From positions 83,553 to 114,170 of the forward strand of contig BLXT01008232.1 of assembly GCA_019648995.1 (NCBI GenBank): 30,618 bases of DNA, read 5' to 3'. Below are positions 23,001 through 30,618 of this stretch, piece after piece. This DNA comes from Plakobranchus ocellatus (Eukaryota; Mollusca; Gastropoda; Plakobranchidae). The position numbers were made by a program, and so were the translations under genes. Positions within the stretch are counted from its first letter, which is position 1, and every line of letters starts with the position of its first letter. Under the pieces are notes generated by a model. It had not been told where the DNA came from and did not search any database. It saw only the letters and a program-made list of their open reading frames with translations.

Positions 23001-26000
23001 CCAAGTTTCCAGTAACGGAGGAAACATTATTTTTACTGTCAAGTATTTTGAATTGTCAGCAGGTGACGCCCAGTAAAAATAATATAAAAAAAGGGCTCAA
23101 TATCCATCATTTTGCGCGGAAATGTACAGAACTGATGACTAGGGTACAGCCTTTCTAAACTTCGATGTGCCGTAGGAGTTAATACATGAAAAATGAAACT
23201 TCTTTCAAGAGAGACTTTGGAAAATATAAAAGTGTGTGAAAAATACGTTCAAAAAAGTATAAAAACTTGTATCAAATGACTGTCACATATTTTATAAATG
23301 TGTAAAGAACGCTATTCATGAAACTGTCGGAAAAAGTGTAAAAAAAACTGTTTAAAAAATTCCAAAAAGGCACAAAAAGAAGACTGTTATAAAACTTTAC
23401 AAAAATGTGTCGAAGTCAAAAGACTTTAAAACATTTACAAAAGGTTGCGAAAAGAATCAAATATTATACATATACATATCATCCACAGGCAAAGAACAGA
23501 ATTCTCTGTAAGAGCAGATGGTGATAAGAAGGACCCTTATATTAATGATGTGAAGCTATTGCCAGGCGGTCTTCTTGTGGTAACTGATCGTGGCAATGCG
23601 TGCTTAAAGTTGTTTAACATACAGGTAAAATTGTCAGCTGTGGCTGCTTTTCATTATGATGTTGTGACACTGAGATAATATCCGTACATGACACAAAAAA
23701 AGGGGTTGTGGGGGTGAGGGGAGGGGAATCTGGTTAAATCAATGTCTCGTTTCTTTTGCTGTTTAGAGGGGGGAAATAAATACTTTCCACTTTGCACCAC
23801 GTCAGGTTTGAAAAATCGCCAATTTAATGTTAAACCTTATAATCTTAGGGACATTAATTTGATGTATCGATTACTTTTTGTTCTTTTGATTATCTACCAT
23901 TTGAAGAAATTAAAAAAATACCTTGTAAATTGTTTCTGCTTCTCATGAATTTAGATTCCATACTTAATGCCCGTTTTCCCCACCCCTCCTCCATATCAGT
24001 ACTCCATGTCCCCATCGTCTTCTTTTGTCCTATCCTCCCTGTATTTCTAAACTTAACCTTCCTTCCGTTTCTTAAGATAGAAACATTGGGAAATATTTTT
24101 TTACCCTTGTGGTTCTTTTTGGCCACACTCCTCTATTTATTGCCAGGTATACTCTGCCCTTTATCCCACTAGATCGACTGACCTTTCTCTCGATCCATCT
24201 CTCTCTCTATTTTTATCCCAATCATACAATTATTTTTCGACGGTTTCACTNCAGATCCTCAAGCACACAAAGAAATATCGTCTCCATGGCCAGCTTAGTC
24301 GGGGGCCTGACTGCTAATAGGCGTGGGATAGAGTTGGAAATTTTCTTTCCTCTTCCTCTTGCGTCCTGTTATTTTATTCCCTTCTATCCGCTCTGCGTTT
24401 GTCTGCTCATAAGTATCATGAAAATCTTGAGGGTAGTAAAACATTTTAAAACGCTTTCTCTACATCCGCTTTTGTTGAATTATTGCAAACCTTTTCTCGT
24501 TTGCCTATCTTAAAATTGATTATTAATTACAAAGCGTCCCTTCTAATCATGGATTGTCAAGTTTACGGACATTGATGTTGATATGTTTCTAAAAGCAACA
24601 CAGCGTCATTATTATACCTCTCCATATTTAAAATACCAGCTTGAAGTCATATTGCACTGGTCCTTTGTAATAATTCTATTGTTTGATTCTTTCTTCTTGC
24701 ACTTTTTTCCGAAATGCATTCACGGGAATCTAGATCTAAAACTGAATATCTGCAGCAAGTATAGAGAATTTCTGAGATGACGGTAATCATACAATACCTA
24801 GTGATACATGTTTTGAAAAAGTTTCTGGGATTGTTCATGAAAATAGGTCTAACATTGGATCTGTCATTCTTCTGCGCAACCTTGGCCTTCGTTATTTTTC
24901 GTATCCATGTAGTAATTAACTCTGAGGTGACACATTTCTGATCTACAAGTCATCTGTATTTGATTTTTATTACACGTACATTATATCTCACTTTTTCTTT
25001 TTAACTAGTCCCTTCCTTGGCTTTGAAGATAGTAAAGTTAAACATCCAGGGTCAATAGAATATTGTGCTCGACATCTTGCATAATTTGTATGGGAGCTGG
25101 CGTGTTTCTGATATTTTCAAAGAAATCTTATGTGTCACTCACATATTAAATTGAAAGTGCTGTGTCATTGCTTTTTTGGTCAAATGGAGATGGGGGTGGG
25201 CGTTGTACCATTGGGAAGAAACAACTGTTAACATTATTCACTCTTATTAAAATTGCTTGATGAAGAACACATGTGAGAAACAGGAAGCGCTTCTAGTCAA
25301 GTTTACAATAAAAGTATAAAAACAAACAGACAGACTTCAATGATTCTACAATCAGCTTCAAAGTATAAAACCAGTACTGGTTTGTGTTGTTATTCTTGCC
25401 ACACTCAACAATACCATTGAAAACGCAGCATCTTACCTGCAGAATATATCTTTCGCCTTGAGATTTGTAAATTGCTGCATTAGATGCATAATCGAGCATA
25501 ACTGCACAACCTGAACTACACTGTATTTTTTTTAGTATATTTTATCGAAAGTCTAAAGTCATGGGCAATAGTTTATGGTTGCACAACAGCTTTATAAGGT
25601 TATCTGAGAACAGACTCGATTGGAGAAAAATGATCACCAATGTCTGTTTCAAACGGGTGACTGAAGAAGAGGAAGATATGGATATTGTAAAGATAAACTG
25701 AATGGTGCCATCAGCAAGGAAAACTCTTTGCATTTGCAGAGAATCTTTTGTATTTGGAGGGAACTTTAGAAATTCTCAACACCCAAACTCTAATATACCA
25801 CTTTTGCGCTCCCATGGCCCAAGTGCCTATCGTTACATTCATTTCGAAATAAACAGAGGCTAGTTTATTCCTCGTGGGACTGGTCGGATCAAATTGACCC
25901 GAAACGCCAATTTCAAAACAAATATTCGGCTAGTAAATCTATCTAGACCTAGAGCTTTTAAGATTCTCTTGCTAACCTTTCTAGCATTAAATCCCACAAG

Positions 26001-26876
26001 GTGGACTTAGCACCAATGCTAGTTTTTCTCTAGTGACCATCGTTTTCGTCTAAAAGTTGGCCGGCAACAGATCTTTGTTCGACACGCCATCTTCGCCGTC
26101 TTTGTCTATGTTGTTAGTGCTACTGTTATTGTTTTTGTTGTTTTGTTATAGTTGTTGTTTTTTTTGGTCGTCGTCATCGTTGTTGTTGGTGTTTTTGTTA
26201 TTGTATTAGTTATTAATGTTGTTGCAGTTGCTGCTGTTGTTGTTATTGTTCTTCGTCGTCGTCGTCATCATCGTCGTTGTCGTTATCGTTGTTGTTGTAG
26301 TTATTGCTGTTATTGCTGTTGTTCTTGTTGTTGTTGTTGCTGCTGCTGCAGTTGTAAAGTTTGTGCCTACTGCATTTATGAACTCGAGGCCTACATTCTA
26401 ATATTCGGGTTAATTTGACCCGATCAGGCTTTCATGTGGCATCGGGCCTGTGCGTTTTAAGCACGGTTTGCTTGAGCAATGAAGTATTTAAGCTCGAACG
26501 TTATGAAGGCCTAAAAGGCTGAGATCGCTCTCTAGGTCGTACACAAATAATCCAGTCAAAGCTTTACGCACGTACAGACTATTATATTTCGAATGTCATA
26601 TTTTCGTGAAAAATGGCTTTGATCTAGATTAAAAAGTAAGAAAAAATGGTATGCGAAGATGGCATTTAGTAAAGGACCATTCAAGAATTTAAGCGATTTC
26701 ATTACATTCTTGTATATTATTAGGGCAATATGCTCCACTGTCTGTCATGCAATTATTTCCCGGCCTGCCTGGCAGTACTAGACACCTCAAGCACCTCTTC
26801 TACTCTGGCTGTGACTCTGCCCGTTGGACAGGCCATAGATATACTGGAGGTCACAGACAAAAGCATACAAGTCAAA
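15351..26876 (+). CDS. Gene B: coiled-coil plus NHL-type beta-propeller protein, 5' part (eight coding exons)
   Basis: Coding exons are 15351-15361, 16853-16940, 17757-17853, 18731-18954, 19741-19821, 21005-21084, 23489-23624 and 26724-26876. Their lengths sum to 870 bases, exactly 290 codons, with no stop, and every junction agrees in phase. ATG at 15351 sits in a good context (AACAACAATGG). Residues about 1-65 are polar and helical (start MASSLIDANEDIQSAID). Residues about 66-166 are charged and coiled-coil-like (VDSLKAEIVNLKKQQEKLER). A Ser/Ala/Pro linker follows, then propeller blades from residue about 195 on (NDVKLLPGGLLVVTDRGNAC). No RING or B-box precedes the coiled coil, so this is not a full TRIM protein. 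The 3' exons equivalent to those of gene A would lie beyond the window or have been lost. A further in-phase exon could have been missed. The function is unknown; a protein-interaction scaffold is plausible. Confidence 0.72.
15626..15685 (+). repeat. (ATG)n microsatellite
   Basis: About 20 uninterrupted ATG units. The poly-Met and poly-Ile/Ser ORFs here are artefacts. Confidence 0.95.
16284..16318 (+). repeat. (TTTG)n microsatellite
   Basis: About eight TTTG units in tandem in intron 1 of gene B. Confidence 0.93.
16495..16550 (+). repeat. (TA)n microsatellite
   Basis: A TA dinucleotide run of more than 50 bases in intron 1 of gene B. Confidence 0.95.
16632..16726 (+). repeat. (TCTA)n-(TA)n compound microsatellite
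   Basis: TCTA units pass directly into a long TA run, about 30 bases upstream of an unassigned splice-site-like TTTCCAG. Confidence 0.95.
16853..16940 (+). CDS. Gene B exon 2, N-terminal helical segment
   Basis: The acceptor is TTTTTACCAACAG and the donor is ACC|GTAAGT. It is 88 bases, phase 2 in and phase 0 out. It encodes LIDANEDIQSAIDNLSK followed by NFQERFEAFVST, an amphipathic helical pattern with regular Leu/Ile/Phe. The neighbouring frame has a stop, so the frame is well defined. Confidence 0.75.
16968..17026 (+). repeat. (AT)n microsatellite close to a splice donor
   Basis: A run of about 58 bases of AT begins about 28 bases after the exon 2 donor of gene B and follows a poly-A run. 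Confidence 0.95.
17263..17510 (+). repeat. Pyrimidine-rich low-complexity tract
   Basis: TCTC/TCTG/TCTT-rich sequence of about 250 bases in intron 2 of gene B. The Leu/Ser-rich 167-codon ORF across it is a composition artefact. It lies about 250 bases upstream of the exon 3 acceptor. Confidence 0.8.
17757..17853 (+). CDS. Gene B exon 3
   Basis: The acceptor is CCTTTATTACAG and the donor is ACAG|GTAAGA. It is 97 bases, phase 0 in and phase 1 out. It encodes LKSSVRSSSRAQAEKIF followed by LSAIPALSYKFPDPTG, a basic Ser-rich helix and then a hydrophobic, Pro-containing turn. No named domain is recognised. Confidence 0.75.
18030..18310 (+). repeat. Pyrimidine-rich low-complexity tract
   Basis: About 280 bases dominated by TCTCTTT and TCTGTC units in intron 3 of gene B. 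ORFs here in both directions reflect composition only. Confidence 0.8.
18731..18954 (+). CDS. Gene B exon 4, coiled coil
   Basis: It is 224 bases, phase 1 in and phase 0 out, with donor GAG|GTAAGG. The acceptor TTGTTTTCTGAG at 18730 gives the frame that continues exon 3. A second AG at 18740 would shift into a stop, which decides the start. The peptide begins LASDTDEENSG and continues VDSLKAEIVNLKKQQEKLER, then YSSIEKKMNSMKKSIAQLES. It is strongly charged with heptad-spaced Leu/Ile/Val/Met, a typical parallel coiled coil for oligomerisation. Confidence 0.82.
19065..19205 (+). repeat. Diverged tandem doublet, offset 71
   Basis: AACTGCATGCATC at 19065 and AACTACATGCATC at 19136 head two related units. 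Each contains a GCTAGG(C/A)GT(T)AAACTGAAC-like core. Confidence 0.7.
19741..19821 (+). CDS. Gene B exon 5, end of coiled coil
   Basis: The acceptor is CATCTTGTCAACAG and the donor is CAG|GTTTGT. It is 81 bases, 27 codons, phase 0 at both ends. It encodes LSKDLKTCENNIKGL followed by RKLQKVLQQRNQ, continuing the heptad pattern of exon 4. Confidence 0.75.
19822..21004 (+). other. Gene B intron 5, no confident exon
   Basis: AT-rich sequence. An antisense ORF at 20555-20890 (111 codons) and short sense ORFs show no recognisable motif. A small phase-0 exon here cannot be excluded, because the exons on either side are both phase 0 at the junction. Confidence 0.5.
21005..21084 (+). CDS. Gene B exon 6, Ser/Ala/Pro linker
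   Basis: The acceptor is CTTGTGTGCCAG and the donor is CG|GTAAAG. It is 80 bases, phase 0 in and phase 2 out. It encodes SPGATAFPMPSSGAGATV followed by TSKPLKDLR, a small-residue linker as expected between coiled coil and propeller. It supplies the phase 2 that the next exon needs, giving KDLRQRTEFSVRADG across the junction. The call depends strongly on that phase fit. Confidence 0.65.
21286..21308 (+). repeat. Two unknown bases followed by a 21-base poly-G run
   Basis: NN at 21286-21287 precedes an uninterrupted G run. This is a likely sequencing or assembly weak point in intron 6 of gene B. Confidence 0.95.
21632..21770 (+). repeat. Diverged tandem doublet, offset 69
   Basis: TTATTGTG...CTGTTCTATATAATTAC starting at 21632 is echoed by ATATTGTG...CTGTTCCACACAATTAC starting at 21701. 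Confidence 0.65.
21740..21850 (-). mobile_element. tRNA-derived SINE-like fragment
   Basis: On the - strand a near-consensus B box GGTTCGAGTTC (about 21789-21799) follows an A-box-like TAGCGAACACA (about 21832-21842) at a spacing of about 35 bases. This is the arrangement of a tRNA-derived promoter. The tail and family are unresolved. Confidence 0.45.
22759..22868 (+). repeat. Diverged tandem doublet, offset 60
   Basis: TATGATTCTTCTTTTAAAA at 22759 and TATGACTCTCCTCTTAAAA at 22819 start two related units, each followed by an (A)GGGAACT segment. Confidence 0.65.
22900..23488 (+). other. Gene B intron 6, A-rich right part
   Basis: From about 23180 to 23445 the sequence is a degenerate A-rich repeat with recurring AAAGTGTAAAAA and ACTGT-type segments. 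No exon was supported. Confidence 0.5.
23489..23624 (+). CDS. Gene B exon 7, first propeller blade
   Basis: The acceptor is ATCATCCACAG and the donor is CAG|GTAAAA. It is 136 bases, phase 2 in and phase 0 out. It encodes QRTEFSVRADGDKKDPYIND followed by VKLLPGGLLVVTDRGNACLK and LFNIQ. The L(L)PGG-LLVVTDRGN pattern is the classic NHL-type blade (strand, turn, strand with Asp/Asn). This is one of the most convincing exons in the window. The polypyrimidine tract is weak, and an alternative acceptor at 23499 would need another phase. Confidence 0.8.
23625..26723 (+). other. Gene B intron 7, mostly repeat copy 2
   Basis: About 600 bases of unique sequence, including a G-rich patch at 23702-23726, precede the second copy of the 3.5-kb duplicated segment, which starts at about 24252. 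A single N at 24251 marks that start. Confidence 0.6.
26109..26357 (+). repeat. Imperfect GTT/GTC trinucleotide tract, copy 2
   Basis: This is the paralogous tract to 1862-2150, shorter and with a different internal unit order, so the microsatellite predates the duplication and has changed since. Confidence 0.92.
26724..26876 (+). CDS. Gene B exon 8 with propeller blade, copy 2 of the duplicated exon
   Basis: The acceptor is TATTATTAG and the donor is GTGAGT. It is 153 bases, phase 0 at both ends, joining the phase-0 end of exon 7. It encodes a blade containing TLAVTLPVGQAIDILEV and SIQVK. It differs from the gene A copy at 8 bases, all changing amino acids. No following exon of gene B is seen before the window ends. 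Confidence 0.78.
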
Positions 26877-27736
26877 GTGAGTAGCACATCTTCCATGGTA
26901 TTGTCGGACACATTCTCATCGGGCAATCGAGAGTTGGAACCAGTAGTTCATCAATTACATAAAGACATTGCAGTGTTTTATACCATTGATGCCTGTTTGC
27001 CATTTTGAAGTTCAAAGAGCCAATGTATGTTAAATCAATATACAATATAAGTCAAAGCTGCAATGACAAACACTTGGCTGCAGTAGTTTAGGATCCTTAT
27101 TTCAGAATTCCACAAAGCAGTAAAGTAGGATAGAAGTAAAAGCACATAGTCCTCTGCGTACAAAATGTTGACTTTACATACAGGGATCGGGTAATATACA
27201 TTTACAATTCCTTTTTTCCTTAAGCTTGAGCAATTAGAAAAGTATTATATACGTAATTTAACAACCTTTACCAGAAAGACCTGAACCTTTCTCATCTCAG
27301 TTGAGTATATCAATAATGAGAGCCTAATTCTGTTAGTGAATAAATGAAGTTCAGCAAAAGTTGGTAGCCCTATCTGTTAATATATATTATGTAAAATGGA
27401 GTAGAATTGTAGGTCCTTGTTGTTCTGATATATTCTGAAGCTTCAACATATATGCAGTGGACATGGTGTTTTCAACATGTAACTCTTTATTTGAATCCTA
27501 AATGTGAACCTTTACGATAACCACAGGGAAGGCAGTTGAACCGTCTGGACGACGGAACTTTAATTATACCTCAATTTACTGGTCAAACTGGACTAATTCA
27601 TCCATTCTGTCGTCCTGCTTAATATTGACAGGGTTCGCCTGATGCTTTTGAGCGAGACAGATTTTGAACATGCATAGATTTAGCAACGTAAGAACAAGCT
27701 CTAGACTTAATGCGATCAGTAATTTTTTTGTAAAAC

Positions 27737-27776
27737 TTTGTAATGAACGTCAGATAATTATGAGTGTAGTTGGAAG

Positions 27777-27808
<32 letters not shown>

Positions 27809-27818
27809 CATACATACA

Positions 27819-27850
<32 letters not shown>

Positions 27851-27983
27851 CATACATACATACATACATACATACATACATACATACATACATACATACA
27901 TACATACATACATACATGCATTCATGCATACATGTATACATGTATACATGCATACATGCATACATACATACACACACACACAC

Positions 27984-28018
<35 letters not shown>

Positions 28019-28028
28019 TGTATGTATG

Positions 28029-28060
<32 letters not shown>

Positions 28061-28100
28061 CTTCCAACTACAATCATAATTTTCTGACATTCATTACAAA
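27737..28100. mobile_element. Palindromic foldback/MITE-like element with TACA/TGTA core
   Basis: The left arm 27737-27780 and right arm 28057-28100 are 44 bases each and are reverse complements with three mismatches. Between them are (CATA)n, a degenerate middle with CATGCA, CACA and TATA units, and (TGTA)n, so almost the whole element can fold on itself. TAAAAC is found directly on both sides (27731-27736 and 28101-28106), which looks like a target-site duplication. It encodes nothing; the Tyr/Ile/His ORFs are repeat artefacts. The superfamily is not assigned. Confidence 0.8.
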
Positions 28101-28199
28101 TAAAACAAATATTAGGTCAATTTTTAGACGTTCGAGATGTACGCAAGTAGAACTACGCGGTGCAGTATAACTGTACCAAGGAATGAACATTAAGGTAAT

Positions 28200-28529
28200 T
28201 CAAAATTTGAAGTAGCCGTGCGGCATGGCTAGTGATGCTCTATTTGACAGGCCTTTTTTAATAGAAGCTAACGCCAGAGCCCTGTCTCGCGCCTCTTGCA
28301 TGGCTCGCCGGAGGAACGTGCGCAATGTTTGTTGCCTTCTCATAGCATGCTTGTACTGCCGCCACAGAATTTCAGGAGGATCGTAACTCAAACGGCAAGT
28401 CGTCAATTGCCATTTCCTGACATCCAATAACCACATGCGGAACCGATTCTTTCTTTCCCCACACAGTTGACAAACAGTAAGGATGTCCTGTAGTTTGTTC
28501 TTGCTTGCTGCTGTAAGCGCGCGGTGCAT
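28200..28529 (-). CDS. Unassigned Arg-rich open reading frame, 109 codons, probably part of element debris
   Basis: An open frame on the - strand encodes a basic, Arg/Gln/Leu-rich peptide with a CQLCGERKNRFRMW segment and a helical WRQYKHAMRRQQTLRTF stretch. The composition is protein-like rather than repeat-like. It overlaps the LINE reverse transcriptase remnant in another frame and lies just downstream of it in the element's direction. It may be a 3' fragment of the same or another mobile element. I do not recognise a family, and it may not be expressed. Confidence 0.3.
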   Translation of the reverse strand: MHRALTAASKNKLQDILTVCQLCGERKNRFRMWLLDVRKWQLTTCRLSYDPPEILWRQYKHAMRRQQTLRTFLRRAMQEARDRALALASIKKGLSNRASLAMPHGYFKF

Positions 28530-28559
28530 TCTCGCACACTATAAGCCATATTCTAGGTG

Positions 28560-29400
28560 TGATTTCTGAGAGTCTAAACAAGCGAAGGTACTTAAGGAAA
28601 TTATTCTTTTTAAGGGACTCTCGTTCGTTTCGGATACTCAGATCTTTCTTTAGCACCGGGTTATTAAATGAGAAGGTGGAAAGTGCAGGTTTACTCGTGT
28701 TTATCTGCATCGTCATGCGCTAGCAAAAGCATTTGAGCAAAGCGAGGTCCCTATTAAGTGCGTCGGTAGACCCATCAATGTCTCTGTATCTTGCTGCCAG
28801 AGCACTATGTAGTCTGCTTGTAAGAGCCTTGATGGTGTTTCGACTCCTTTAGCGATGTTTTTTTTCCTGAAAATTAGGAGCACGGTACAACTAAAAGATA
28901 CCCTCGGTTATCGGCCGATTAAGGAACAGAGTCCACTTGATCATGGTGTAGATGAAAGGTTCAGATTAAAAAGGTTTTGGCCATTCAAATATTACTTCAT
29001 ATGACTCAATGCTCTATGCAAAGCGGTGCACCACACCTGATCATAGGCTTTCTCCAGATCGTCAAAGACAGCAAGAGTGTTGGACTTTGATTGCCATGAA
29101 TTAATGAAACAATGAGTAGAATGAATTAACTGGTCCACTGATGTTCTGTGATGTGAAATCCTTATTGAGCCTTGTAAAGACAAGCGCTTTGCTCAAGGTA
29201 GTGATACAGATAAGCGTTCGCCATTCGCTCCTTCGTCTTGCTGATCACAGATGTGAGCAAGATAGGACAGTAATTTCCAGCCGTCGTTGCGCACCTGACC
29301 TTCCTCAGGATTGGAACCTGAACTGCCTTTTCTCAGGCATCCGGCAGTTCTCCGCGCCTTCATATGCGATTGAACAAATTCACACAAGTTCTAAATAGGC
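28560..29400 (-). pseudogene. Decayed non-LTR retrotransposon reverse transcriptase (Jockey/RTE-like LINE)
   Basis: Reading on the - strand from high to low coordinates gives the ordered blocks of a LINE reverse transcriptase. VPILRKVRC...LLTSVISKTKERMAN is near 29316-29185 in one frame. HHRTSVDQLIH...TLAVFDDLEKAYDQVW is near 29165-29032 in another. LQADYIVLW is near 28815, at the place of the catalytic Tyr-Ala-Asp-Asp motif. MQINTSKPALSTFSFNNP and later KKNNFLKYL are near 28710-28590. Frameshifts and stops separate the blocks and the catalytic motif is degenerate, so the element is dead. A possible endonuclease-RT linker (FPKVGKMSYDPVVRLEK) extends to about 29620. LINE enzymes copy their own RNA at the target site. 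The subfamily is not fixed. Confidence 0.75.
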
Positions 29401-29669
29401 TAGTATCTCTTGCGTGAAGCCTTTGCACGTACCCGGTACCTTTTCTGTTTTACCTTTTTTGCAGTGCTGTGTCAAGTTCTATCTCAATGAACTCGACTTT
29501 GAATGTGCGATTCTTCACTGTAGCCCAGTGTTCCAGTGCTTTCCCTAACCTGTGTCTTCTCGAGTCTCACAACCGGATCATAAGACATCTTGCCGACCTT
29601 TGGAAAGTTCTTCTTGAAAGCTTTGGTTACTCCGGGTTTAAACTTATTTTTTTTTGTGTTGCAACCAGA

Positions 29670-29780
29670 GGTGGGTATATTGGTGGCACAGCGGATAGCA
29701 AAGCCGCCCTCAGATCTGCAGAAATACTTCTGGCGCGGTTTTGTGGTCCACCAACGATACTCTGGTCTTACGAAAGAATT
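29670..29780 (+). mobile_element. tRNA-like SINE fragment
   Basis: GGTGGCACAGCGGATAGC at about 29683-29700 closely resembles a Pol III A box with D-arm (TGGC..AG.GG..AGC). A degenerate B-box-like GGTTTTGTGGTCC follows near 29738-29750. It is next to a T run on the left. Orientation is uncertain, because the T run could be a poly-A tail of a - strand insertion. Confidence 0.35.
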
Positions 29781-30537
29781 GAAAGCCTGAGAACACAGTG
29801 TTGTGAACTGGTTATACACAAAAGTCAAAGTCAACAATCAAAGGCTCCACTCGGGCCGTGTTGTCTTTGCCACTCACATATCGGGTGAATTGCCAGGTAG
29901 TTCTCGGCTGTGAAGTTGGGTTCTGATTGTCGAATACGAAATGGGTTCAATAAATAAGATCAAGAATTATTAAAAAATAAAAGAAACGGAGAGATGACTT
30001 TTTGTGCCGATTCACGGTGAAGGGGATTCACGAGCGTATGAGCACTGCAACCTAGATGAACCCTATGAACAATAAGCAGGAAGACAGAACATATTTCATG
30101 AAAGAAGAAATACCAATCATAATGTACAGTTGCGTAATGATTCATAGACTCCTGCATATCTGCATATAAAAGAATTGACATTATAATCAAGCCTATGTTT
30201 TAAACATGCAAAAGTGAAGCATAAAAATTTCATCGTTTAACGCTATGCCATATCTTGCCTCTATTTCTGTCTTATATTAACACGATAGCGACATGCTTTT
30301 AGGTACACGCCTGAAAAGTCTTATACTTATTGGAAAAGTCGAAGTTGTTTGAAGCAGCTCTACATAAAAGAAGTAAACCATTAGAATAATTTCTAGTAAT
30401 AGATGCGAAAAAGGCGTTCTAACATTTTTCAGTAATAATTATTTTGTCTTGCAAGGTAGTGTAAAGAGCGCTACAGATTATCACTGACACGTATGCTTTT
30501 AAATATAATAGGGAACTCAACACTTTATATGGAAAGT
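29781..30537. other. Right end of the window, no gene seen
   Basis: AT-rich sequence with short ORFs on both strands and no recognisable motif. None of the remaining gene B exons (equivalents of 4869, 5923 and 6196) could be found here. Confidence 0.5.

Positions 30538-30618
<81 letters not shown>
30538..30618 (+). repeat. (GATA)n-(GACA)n compound microsatellite, cut by the window end
   Basis: About 12 TAGA units are followed directly by about 8 CAGA units, running to the last base. Confidence 0.95.

Larger units (their letters stand above)
24252..27740 (+). repeat. Direct segmental duplication, copy 2
   Basis: The second copy of 1-3572, located in intron 7, exon 8 and the following intron of gene B. 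It begins at or just after a single N (24251) and ends where the inverted-repeat foldback element begins (27737-27740). Both copies keep the exon frame and splice sites. Confidence 0.93.

Noticed and set aside
27781..28056. CRISPR-like regular repeat array
   Set aside because: It is a tetranucleotide microsatellite without spacers, in a eukaryotic genome.
27664..28090. Several 105-131 codon ORFs rich in Tyr, Ile, His, Met and Cys
   Set aside because: They are translations of the CATA/TATG arrays of the foldback element in different frames.

Overview
The window looks like nuclear DNA of an invertebrate animal, most likely a mollusc and probably a gastropod. It is AT-rich, with small exons in large introns, GT-AG junctions, many long microsatellites, tRNA-derived SINE-like sequences and a decayed LINE. 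There is nothing prokaryotic (no operons, no long ORFs). The mollusc call rests on resemblance of the exon peptides to a family of coiled-coil/NHL-type beta-propeller proteins that I know mainly from molluscs; it is inference, not a search result.

Layout. (1) Positions 1-6437 carry the 3' half of gene A on the + strand. It has four phase-compatible coding exons (2525-2677, 4869-5001, 5923-6048, 6196-6437) ending in a stop and encoding the C-terminal part of a beta-propeller protein. (2) 6438-15350 is mostly intergenic: low-complexity DNA, a (GA)n tract, a 634-base assembly gap at 11307-11940 beside TATG/TA repeats, a SINE-like sequence, and a long TAG/CAG-type trinucleotide tract at about 14388-14755. 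(3) 15351-26876 carries the 5' part of gene B, also on the + strand: an ATG with 11 coding bases, then seven further exons, all joining in phase to a 290-codon open reading frame (coiled-coil region, linker, first propeller blades). Its 3' exons would lie right of the window. (4) A segment of about 3.5 kb is present twice in direct orientation, at about 1-3572 and 24252-27740. It contains the one exon that genes A and B share in this window, so the two genes look like tandem paralogues. (5) At the right edge of copy 2 lies a 364-base palindromic foldback element (27737-28100) built of TACA/TGTA repeats with 44-base inverted ends and a 6-base flanking direct repeat. It is followed by a dead LINE reverse transcriptase on the - strand (about 28560-29400), a tRNA-like SINE fragment, and a GATA/GACA compound microsatellite at the window end.

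The genes do not form a pathway that can be read from the sequence. The main points are the tandem paralogues, an exon whose paralogous differences are all amino-acid changing, and the foldback element at a duplication boundary. Exon calls come from reading frame, splice sites, phase and family resemblance only. No transcript evidence or database search was available.
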